DNA from: an uncultured Phycisphaerales bacterium | Lineage (GTDB): Bacteria > Planctomycetota > Phycisphaerae > Sedimentisphaerales > Anaerobacaceae | DNA length: 5,321 nucleotides | Direction: 5' to 3' | NCBI GenBank assembly: GCA_937927975.1 | Contig: CALEZT010000192.1 | Coordinates: forward strand, 1 to 5,321 | In this document: one piece after another, positions 1-5,321 of the stretch | How positions within the stretch are numbered: position 1 is the first letter of the stretch | Layout: each line of letters opens with the position of its first letter | Made by a program: the position numbers and the translations under genes | The notes under the pieces: model-generated | What the model was told of the DNA's origin: nothing | Seen by the model: the letters and a program-made list of their open reading frames with translations, nothing else | Database searches by the model: none

Positions 1-41
1 ACAAGCACGATACAGCCGCCGAGCAGGCTCGCCTTCTTCAT
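1..41 (-). CDS. Start of an exported protein (partial, runs off left edge)
   Basis: Only the first 13 codons are present, reading MKKASLLGGCIVL. Two lysines after the initiator Met, followed by a hydrophobic run, are typical of a Sec signal peptide. The LGGC stretch resembles a lipobox, but the hydrophobic segment before the Cys is very short, so an ordinary signal peptide is at least as likely. The start is supported by a GAGGAG Shine-Dalgarno sequence six bases upstream. The gene begins 42 bases after the stop codon of the glycosidase on the same strand, with no terminator-like hairpin between them, so the two are probably co-transcribed. Its function cannot be told from this fragment. By context it may be another secreted sugar-degrading or binding protein. 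Confidence 0.7.
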   Translation of the reverse strand, partial: MKKASLLGGCIVL

Positions 42-47
42 GGTGCT

Positions 48-53
48 CTCCTC
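48..53 (-). promoter_or_regulatory. Ribosome binding site of the left-edge gene
   Basis: GAGGAG on the minus strand lies six bases before the ATG at 41-39. This near-ideal Shine-Dalgarno sequence is the main evidence that a real gene starts in the last 41 bases of the window. Confidence 0.7.
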
Positions 54-83
54 AAGGGATGTTGTAACGATTCTTGTGATCCT

Positions 84-3000
84 TCATTTCTCTGCTTGGT
101 GGTCGCCAGCCGCCACTTCCAGCATCACCGGACCGAGCAGGCCGGAAGTCGAATCGCCGCGGTAGCGAGTCGGAATGGTGGCGTAGTGATTGGCCAATGT
201 GTTGAACACGAGCACCTCGATGCGGTTTGCGCCGGGTCGGACCTGTCCGGTGAGGTCCACGCGCCATGGCGGAGCGACACGGATGCCGGCGAGTTGTCCA
301 TTCACATGGACTTCGGCCGTGGCAGCCGCCCTGCCGAGATCCAGCGCAATCGCACTGCGTGCCTGTTCGGACGTCAGCGTCACACTCTTGCGATACCACG
401 CGCCGCCGGAGTAGCACTCCAGAGCGCCGGCTTTCGACCAGTCGCCAAGCGTCGTGACGCCACGGACACATTCCAGGCGAATCGGTTCAGGGAATACCGC
501 CGCCCCGCTGACGCCGACTTCCGGCGCCACACGCAGAGCGACAACGGCCGCACGCGGGAGCGACGAAGACAGTTCAAAACGGCCGCCATCGGCGGTCTGC
601 ATCGGCCGGCCGTCGGCCCAGGCCTCAACCTCGCCTCGGGCAGTCACCTTCATGCCACGGAAACCCGGGGGCGCGGTGAACCGAAACCACTCGACGGGCC
701 GAGCGCCGGCGTGCACATCGAAACGAATCACCGCCGGGTCATCATACCATGTCATCGCCAGCGGGGTACGTTGCGATGTCGTCACACCGGAATCATCCCG
801 CTTCACTACGAAGTAGCCGCGACCGGCATGGTCGTAGTGCACCAGAAGCGGATTGCTCCCCGCACGCAGTGAGACCGTGTGGTTCAGATCCTCGATCCGC
901 GCGCCGTTCAGGAAGACCGCGTTCGGGGTCAGAATCTCCGAGGCGTGCGGCTTCTCGCCTGCACGACGGACGCTCGCCACCATGCGCGCCTGCGTGTCTT
1001 CGGTAACGGTGACGCTGGTCCAGAGATAGTAGTGGTTGCCCTCGGCCTCCGGCTCATACTGGATCTCGTTGAGCGCGTTGCCGCGCCGGCCCAGGCAGAG
1101 GAAATGGTCGCTCAAGTTCTCCTTCAAGCCGTGCCAGCCCTGATGGCCGGGGTCGCCTTCGAGCCCCTGTCGCCAGGAGAAGCTGTAGGGTCGCCAGCGA
1201 TACGGCTTGCCGGCGACAGTGACGGGCTCCTGCGGATCCATCCGGGCGAGTTGGGCCAGCTCGGCCGCCGGCGCCTCGGCCGGCAACGGGCCCAACAGCC
1301 AGAACTGCGGGCCGAAGTCATAGGTAACCCGCTCCCATCCGCTGTCGTCGAAGCTCGCGGCGTGCCATGCGGACGTGTCGTCGCTCTCAACGGCGTGGCG
1401 GAATATCCGCGCCTCGGGACCGATGATACTGTCGGTGACGGGAAGGCGGAAATCGCCGTAGCGATTGTCCATCGTCGGCTGCAATTCGAATTCCCACTCG
1501 CCGTCGAGCGGCAGACGCAAGCAGGGCGCTTCGGTGGATGGAACCTCGGCGAGAATGGGTGTGCCGGGACTGAAGACAATGACTTGGGCCTCATAGTCTT
1601 CCAGCGGCATCTCCACCTTCGTCCCGGTCGCCGTCTCACCGAGCACGCGGAGCGGTCGGGTTTCCCCGGTCCATGGGTCCCACAACTCGGGTCGGCCTTT
1701 GGCCCGGAATTCCACGATGGAATTCTTCGGCGCGTCCATAACCATGTAGACGTGCCGCGGTCCAATCCGACGGTGAAGCGAACGCATCGGCTTCTGCGAC
1801 CGCACATCGGGCGTGAACGCTTGCAGAATCACCGGCGGCACATCGGCCGGTTGCGCGAGCCGATTCTTCTCGACAAAAGCCCCGGCCACGAGGGCATCGA
1901 GAGTCCCGTCCTCTCGCCCGGCGCGGTCGCTGGCAAACGGCAGCTTGCCAACGCTCAAGACCAATCCGCCGGCTCGGGTGAGGGCGTCCGCCTTCTCCAG
2001 CGACGACCAGCGTGCCGCCTCCATGGCTGGAAATACAAGCACGCGATACGACGAGTCCGTCACTTCCAGCCGTCCGTCGCGAACCGTCGCGCGGGCCAGC
2101 GATCCTGCGTCCACGAACTCGAAGTTGACGCCGGCGGCCATCAACGCCCGTGCTGTATCGAACGCGACCTGCGTGGCCTTTGGGCCATCGAGTCCGGCCT
2201 CGTACGGCGCGACCGGATAGACGACGGCCACGTCGCAGACGAACGTCCCCTGGCTCAGCAGATACGAGAGCCGGTCGAAATACCTCAGGAACACGTCCAT
2301 ATGCCGCCAGTACGGCATGCGGAAGTGATAGCACGGCGGGGCCCACTCCCAGAAGGAGCCGTGCGTGGTGTAGTAGAGTCCGTGCAGGTTCAGCAGCGTG
2401 CAGCCGTAGAGGAAATTCTCGCGTGTGGCGAACATCAGCCGTTCCGGCGTCGCCCCCCACCCGAGGCTGTGATACCCTTCCAGCCAGACGCGCGGCCGCC
2501 GATACAAACTGGCGATGGAGGACGACACCTTGCCCTTGATCAGGTCCGCCCGACCGCCGGGTGTATCGTGGCCCGGCGCGGTGTACCAGCGCGTGACGCG
2601 GAAGTAGTCGCCGAACTCGTCGGGTTGCAGGCCGCGCCCGCCGGAGTCGCAGCCAAAGATCAGCCCCCGCGAAGCATGCCAGCGATAAATCGGCTGGAAG
2701 TACCGTTCCTCCATCAGCGCCATGCGTACATCGGCGTAGTCCATCCGCACCTTCGGCGTCACCGGGCCCAGATCATCCCAGAGAGCCGGAAGAACCGCGG
2801 CAAGATCGTATCCCTTGCGGTTGCGGAACTCCGTCGCGAAGTCGCTGTTCCAGACGTGTGTGCCCGCGCCGACGTGCAGTTCGTCATTGAAAAAGTAGTT
2901 CAGACCTTCGTGCGATCGGGTCGGCGTCGCGTCCTGGAAACGCTGGTAGAAATCGCGAACGACAATCTCGCCGACGCCCGCCAACAACGGATTGAGGGTG

Positions 3001-3755
3001 TTCGGCTGGCGCTCGGCGACGAAGACGCAGACCTCCCACTCGCCCGGCGTCGGAGGGGTCCATACGACGCGCCCGTCGCGCAGGAACGGCATCAGGTCCA
3101 CGCCGTCCGGCTGAAGTCGGTTCCCCTCCACACGGTACGCCCCCACGGCGACCGCATTCTCCGGCGGCGCGAGATCAACGGTCCGACCGCCCTGCAGTCG
3201 CCGGCGCGACGCCGGATAGAGTCGCAGCGCGTTGAGCTCGGATTTCGAGTAGAAGAGGCCCCGGAAGAGGTTGGGGGCGCCGGTCCAATCGAGCGTGTAG
3301 GTGCTCAGCCCGATCCCCATTCCGCGCCGGCGGCACTCGTCGGCAATGCGGCCCCACACGCGCCACCAGGCGTCGCTAAAGATCGGCGGCTCGGCCGCAT
3401 ACGTGGGCCAGCCCGGCGAGTCCTCGTGCGCGTAGTTCACCTGCACCCCGCTGATGCCCTTCTCGTGCAACTGTTCAAGCTGCCAAGTCAGTCGGTCCAC
3501 GTCCAACGGATCGCCGGTCCACCACCAAAACGGCACCTGACCATAGCCCGGCGGGGGATCCAGAAAGCCAGGCAGCGCATCGAGATCCGCATCACGGCTG
3601 GGATACCCGCAGGCCTGCGACGGAAACGCAACGGCACCGACCGGATCCTCGGCCGCGCAGACGCTCGTCAAACCGGCCCCCACCGCCAGAAGCAGGCCAA
3701 GAATGCGCCGGGTTGTGGTTTTGAAGCCTGCTGAACCCGAAGGTAGATGATTCAT
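84..3755 (-). CDS. Secreted GH106-like glycoside hydrolase (putative alpha-L-rhamnosidase)
   Basis: This complete 1223-residue protein probably removes L-rhamnose or a similar sugar from plant or algal polysaccharide outside the cytoplasm. Residues 1-35 look like a signal peptide (RR, then a hydrophobic stretch, then VCAA before ED). Residues 62-500 resemble the GH106 catalytic barrel: GFLDPPPGYGQVPFWWWTG at 63-81, GISGVQ at 100-105, FNDELHVG at 289-296, and WLEGYHSLGW at 424-433. E292 and E426 are my candidate catalytic pair; their spacing is close to that I recall for characterised GH106 enzymes. Residues 505-625 look like the glutamine-amidotransferase-like fold seen in many such hydrolases. 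The rest is beta-sandwich, ending in a galactose-binding-like domain (1110-1215, with VHVNGQLAG at 1149-1157). The ATG at 3755 is supported by GGAGA seven bases upstream. Export and hydrolase identity are strong; rhamnose specificity is inferred. Confidence 0.88.
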   Translation of the reverse strand: MNHLPSGSAGFKTTTRRILGLLLAVGAGLTSVCAAEDPVGAVAFPSQACGYPSRDADLDALPGFLDPPPGYGQVPFWWWTGDPLDVDRLTWQLEQLHEKGISGVQVNYAHEDSPGWPTYAAEPPIFSDAWWRVWGRIADECRRRGMGIGLSTYTLDWTGAPNLFRGLFYSKSELNALRLYPASRRRLQGGRTVDLAPPENAVAVGAYRVEGNRLQPDGVDLMPFLRDGRVVWTPPTPGEWEVCVFVAERQPNTLNPLLAGVGEIVVRDFYQRFQDATPTRSHEGLNYFFNDELHVGAGTHVWNSDFATEFRNRKGYDLAAVLPALWDDLGPVTPKVRMDYADVRMALMEERYFQPIYRWHASRGLIFGCDSGGRGLQPDEFGDYFRVTRWYTAPGHDTPGGRADLIKGKVSSSIASLYRRPRVWLEGYHSLGWGATPERLMFATRENFLYGCTLLNLHGLYYTTHGSFWEWAPPCYHFRMPYWRHMDVFLRYFDRLSYLLSQGTFVCDVAVVYPVAPYEAGLDGPKATQVAFDTARALMAAGVNFEFVDAGSLARATVRDGRLEVTDSSYRVLVFPAMEAARWSSLEKADALTRAGGLVLSVGKLPFASDRAGREDGTLDALVAGAFVEKNRLAQPADVPPVILQAFTPDVRSQKPMRSLHRRIGPRHVYMVMDAPKNSIVEFRAKGRPELWDPWTGETRPLRVLGETATGTKVEMPLEDYEAQVIVFSPGTPILAEVPSTEAPCLRLPLDGEWEFELQPTMDNRYGDFRLPVTDSIIGPEARIFRHAVESDDTSAWHAASFDDSGWERVTYDFGPQFWLLGPLPAEAPAAELAQLARMDPQEPVTVAGKPYRWRPYSFSWRQGLEGDPGHQGWHGLKENLSDHFLCLGRRGNALNEIQYEPEAEGNHYYLWTSVTVTEDTQARMVASVRRAGEKPHASEILTPNAVFLNGARIEDLNHTVSLRAGSNPLLVHYDHAGRGYFVVKRDDSGVTTSQRTPLAMTWYDDPAVIRFDVHAGARPVEWFRFTAPPGFRGMKVTARGEVEAWADGRPMQTADGGRFELSSSLPRAAVVALRVAPEVGVSGAAVFPEPIRLECVRGVTTLGDWSKAGALECYSGGAWYRKSVTLTSEQARSAIALDLGRAAATAEVHVNGQLAGIRVAPPWRVDLTGQVRPGANRIEVLVFNTLANHYATIPTRYRGDSTSGLLGPVMLEVAAGDHQAEK

Positions 3756-3760
3756 GTCTT

Positions 3761-3780
3761 GTCTCCAACGTGGTCGAGAC
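3761..3780 (-). promoter_or_regulatory. Glycosidase ribosome binding site within a small inverted repeat
   Basis: GGAGAC at 3766-3761 on the minus strand is the Shine-Dalgarno sequence, placed seven bases (counted from GGAG) before the ATG at 3755. Its GAGAC part is complementary to GTCTC at 3780-3776, giving a 5-bp stem with a 10-base loop that could cover the binding site in the mRNA. The pairing is seen directly. A role in translational control is inference, and a 5-bp stem can occur by chance. Confidence 0.5.
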
Positions 3781-3781
3781 C

Positions 3782-3849
3782 GATCCGTCCGGGGAAAATC
3801 AGCACGGCGCAGTCACGGCGACATCGCAGAAGCGATAACCGGACGGATC
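3782..3849 (-). repeat. Perfect 11-bp inverted repeat in the glycosidase leader
   Basis: GATCCGTCCGG at 3782-3792 is the exact reverse complement of CCGGACGGATC at 3839-3849, with 46 bases between. A second small stem is nested inside: ATCGC/GCGAT at 3823-3827 and 3832-3836, around a four-base loop. In the minus-strand transcript this could fold into a long hairpin ending 26 bases before the glycosidase start codon. The distal arm overlaps codons of the URO-D-like stub, so part of the sequence has a coding origin. There is no T-tract after it, so it does not look like an intrinsic terminator. Confidence 0.5.
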
Positions 3850-3912
3850 AACCTGGACCCGATCGGGTTCACAGTGATTCAGCGCCGCCAGGACTCTTCT
3901 TCTGGGTGTCAT
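3799..3912 (-). pseudogene. Truncated N-terminus of a URO-D-family gene
   Basis: This 37-codon reading frame begins MTPRRRVLAALNHCEPDRVQ and ends at a TGA at 3801-3799. The start matches the characteristic opening of uroporphyrinogen-decarboxylase-family proteins (typically MTxRERVLAALNHxEPDRVPVD). Intact members are roughly 340-400 residues and decarboxylate uroporphyrinogen or act as cobalamin-dependent methyltransferase partners; many family members lie beside sugar-degradation genes. Resemblance is strong through about residue 22, weak through the following SGYR, then lost. Everything beyond is missing. No Shine-Dalgarno is visible; the ATG lies six bases after a TATAAT box, so the message may be leaderless. 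The stub ends 43 bases before the glycosidase start on the same strand. It is most likely a gene remnant. A translated leader peptide is possible but unsupported. Confidence 0.65.
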
Positions 3913-3918
3913 GAGGCC

Positions 3919-3947
3919 ATTATAGGGGGCGCCTCGGTCATTTACAA
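3919..3947 (-). promoter_or_regulatory. Sigma-70-type promoter reading toward the glycosidase
   Basis: On the minus strand, TTGTAA (3947-3942, four of six matches to TTGACA) is followed after exactly 17 bases by a perfect TATAAT (3924-3919). Transcription would start near 3912, at or next to the ATG of the URO-D-like stub, giving the glycosidase a leader of about 155 bases. A perfect -10 box is notable in such GC-rich DNA. It is the only convincing promoter I find upstream of the glycosidase. Activity is inferred from sequence only. Confidence 0.6.
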
Positions 3948-4021
3948 TCAACCCTTCTCATTTGCTCTCGACCCGACGGCCGCAGGCCGTCACCAACTCC
4001 CAATGGGCCTTCAGGAACTCC

Positions 4022-4655
4022 TGGAAGCGCCTCGGTCCTGTTCACACCGGAGACCGTGCTCGACTGGTATCGCGAACTCATCGCCCAGAAGTATGACGGG
4101 AGCGAGAACTGCAAGAACCCAGGCCGGCCGAGGCTTTCGCAGGAGATCACCGATCTCGCGATCCGATTCAAGCAGGAGAATCGGTATTGGGGCTACACCT
4201 GAATCCGGGATTACGTCGTGCACCTCCGACATAAGATCGGCGAAACCACGATCAAGAATATCCTCCTGGAGAACGGCTACCAGCCCGAGCCGGACCTGAC
4301 CCGCAAGACGACCTGGAAAGAGTTCATCAAGAGCCACCGGAACGATTTGGCCGCGTGGGACTTCTTCTGGGTTGAACTATTGGTCTTGGGCAAGCTCGTC
4401 CGCTGCATGCTGTTCTTTGCCATAGACGTAGCCACCCGCAAAGTGGAGATCCTCGGCCTGCATGCCCAGCTAACCGGCCCCTGGATGGAGCCGGTGGAAT
4501 TGCCTCCACGCAGTCACAATTTGAATTCCCACGCGGAACGCTTCGTGCGGTCCATCAAAGAGGAGTGTCTCGATCACCTGATCCTCTTCTCCGAGGAGCA
4601 ACTCCAGTACGTCCTGACTGAGTACCTCAAGTACTATCATCACGAGAGGATTCAC
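4022..4655 (+). pseudogene. Decayed DDE integrase-core transposase
   Basis: This is a broken member of the rve integrase-core (DDE) transposases, resembling a group frequent in planctomycetes. The frame starting at 4041 reads FTPETVLDWYRELIAQKYDG, continues through GRPR and ENRYWGYT, then meets TGA at 4200-4202 where relatives have Arg (CGA to TGA). It resumes as IRDYVVHLRHKIGETT, then RKTTWKEFIKSH. The first catalytic Asp is in AWDFFWVE (codon 4359). The last catalytic Glu is in NSHAERFVRSIKEECLD (codon 4536). Between WM (4482-4487) and EPVELPPRS about 40-50 residues are missing in frame, including the block with the central Asp (HDRD). After YYHHERIH (ending 4655) homology stops where relatives continue NHQGLDN. 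Upstream, SWKRLG (4019-4036) lies in another frame, suggesting a frameshift. It cannot be an active transposase alone. Confidence 0.85.
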
Positions 4656-4755
4656 CTTCCGCTCTTACCCCCATCTCTCGTCCCGGCTTCAGAGATAACA
4701 GGCCAAAACCAATGGGCTTACGGCCCGACGAATCTGCGTACCGTACGACACACAG

Positions 4756-4795
4756 AACCGGGGCCCGCTCCTGATGGAGACGGGCCCCGCTGGTT
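4756..4795 (-). terminator. GC-rich hairpin after the right-edge gene
   Basis: CGGGGCCCG (4759-4767) and CGGGCCCCG (4781-4789) are perfect reverse complements. Inside them CTCC (4768-4771) pairs with GGAG (4776-4779) around a TGAT loop with one bulged A. Outside, AACC and GGTT can extend the stem. It starts about 25 bases after the TAA of the minus-strand gene ending at 4820, the usual place for a terminator. The bases after it on the minus strand (TTCTGTGTGT) are T-rich but not a clean T-tract, so efficiency as an intrinsic terminator is uncertain. Confidence 0.7.
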
Positions 4796-4819
4796 TGCAT
4801 GGATGAACCGATTCCGGAC

Positions 4820-5321
4820 TTACTGGATCGGACGGCCGAAACCGATGTCGTCGATGTAGACCGTGCCGACGCCGCCCTTGACCGGAGCGGCCTTGTTGCC
4901 CACGCCGATCATCAGCGACTTGACCGCGTTCATCTTCACTCCGGCGGCGGTGAATTCGCTCAGCGGAATTCGCCACTGCTGCCAGGCCAGGAACGCCGTC
5001 GCGGCGGCGCTGGGATGCTGAACCACCTTGACCTTGCCGGCGTTGTCCTTGACCGACAGGTAGAGCCCTTCGGCCGAGTTGCCCGAGGGCTGGGCGACGC
5101 CGATTTCCGCCACCTGCCAGGAGCCGGTCACGTTGCCGGTCATGGCGACGTTGGAGAACTCCGCGCCGGTGGCCACCGCTGCGTCATGGCTGCACAGCGC
5201 CAGGCCGATCAGGACGGGACCCGTCATCGGGATCGTCTGCGCGGTGCCCAACTGCGTCCAGGTCTTGCCGTCGGGGGAGATGAATCCCGAGAAGGCGTTG
5301 CCCTTGCGTTCGAGCTTCACC
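4820..5321 (-). CDS. C-terminal part of a secreted beta-sandwich protein (partial)
   Basis: The frame is open to the right window edge and ends with TAA at 4822-4820, so only the last 166 or so residues are present; the true start lies outside. Two modules are visible, numbering from the window edge. Residues 1-62 (KLERKGNAFSGFISPDGKTW, later GLALCSHD and AEFSNVAMTG) look like the end of a concanavalin/laminin-G-like sandwich of the DUF1349 type. Residues 67-163 form a second sandwich (GLYLSVKDNAGKVKVVQHP, WQQWRIPLSEF, then IGVGNKAAP and GTVYIDDIGF). This arrangement is typical of the C-termini of large extracellular planctomycete proteins and probably mediates carbohydrate or surface binding. 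No catalytic motif is visible in this part. Transcription runs toward the hairpin at 4756-4795, so it is probably a separate unit from the glycosidase. Family assignment is from memory of motif style. Confidence 0.8.
   Translation of the reverse strand, partial: VKLERKGNAFSGFISPDGKTWTQLGTAQTIPMTGPVLIGLALCSHDAAVATGAEFSNVAMTGNVTGSWQVAEIGVAQPSGNSAEGLYLSVKDNAGKVKVVQHPSAAATAFLAWQQWRIPLSEFTAAGVKMNAVKSLMIGVGNKAAPVKGGVGTVYIDDIGFGRPIQ

Noticed and set aside
1124..2460. Long minus-strand frames at 1124-1807 and 1636-2460
   Set aside because: Both overlap the glycosidase in other frames and have Arg/Pro-rich translations without domains.
879..3734. A 951-codon open frame on the plus strand
   Set aside because: It lies wholly antisense to the glycosidase. 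The translation is Arg/Pro/Gly/Val-rich with no recognisable domain. Long antisense frames are common in GC-rich coding DNA.
3857..3868. Perfect 12-bp palindrome ACCCGATCGGGT, considered as a repressor operator
   Set aside because: It falls on the codons for the conserved EPDRV of the URO-D-like stub, so its sequence is explained by coding origin. No second copy was found nearby.
3976..3990. Small hairpin ACGGCC-GCA-GGCCGT between the promoter and the transposase remnant
   Set aside because: A 6-bp stem with no T-tract and no gene ending next to it. Too weak to call a terminator or an element end.
3754..4299. 181-codon plus-strand frame covering the glycosidase upstream region and part of the transposase
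   Set aside because: It runs out of frame with the transposase homology, is Ser/Arg-rich, overlaps the minus-strand promoter and leader, and shows no recognisable motif.
4656..4859. Plus-strand continuation of the transposase frame after HHERIH
   Set aside because: It reads through the terminator hairpin and into the antisense of the right-edge gene, with no family similarity, so it is non-coding read-through.

Overview
This looks like GC-rich bacterial chromosome from the Planctomycetota or a close PVC relative. That is an inference from protein style: a very large secreted GH106-like glycosidase, a secreted multi-domain beta-sandwich protein, a uroporphyrinogen-decarboxylase-family (URO-D) remnant and an integrase-core transposase of a kind common in planctomycete genomes. 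No rRNA, tRNA or CRISPR array is visible.

Layout. Almost all functional content is on the minus strand. At the right edge (4820-5321) lies the C-terminal end of a secreted beta-sandwich protein, followed by a strong GC-rich hairpin (4756-4795) that probably terminates it. Next, on the plus strand, is a decayed transposase gene (about 4022-4655) with a nonsense codon, an internal deletion that removes a catalytic Asp, a probable frameshift and a missing C-terminus. A minus-strand promoter (3919-3947) follows. It reads into a 37-codon stub whose first 22 or so residues closely resemble the start of URO-D-family proteins. A structured leader follows, then the main gene: a 1223-residue exported glycoside hydrolase of GH106-like (alpha-L-rhamnosidase) type (3755 down to 84). 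Another gene with a good ribosome binding site starts 42 bases after it and runs off the left edge. Its first residues look like a signal peptide, so it is probably an operon partner.

How the parts work together. The glycosidase and the exported protein downstream probably form an operon for cleaving rhamnose-containing or similar polysaccharide outside the cytoplasm. The only clear promoter-like sequence upstream sits directly in front of the URO-D stub. The glycosidase operon may therefore have inherited the promoter and start region of a URO-D gene that was otherwise lost, next to a decayed mobile element. I see no wholly new system here. The promoter/URO-D stub/glycosidase junction is the most unusual part of the window.
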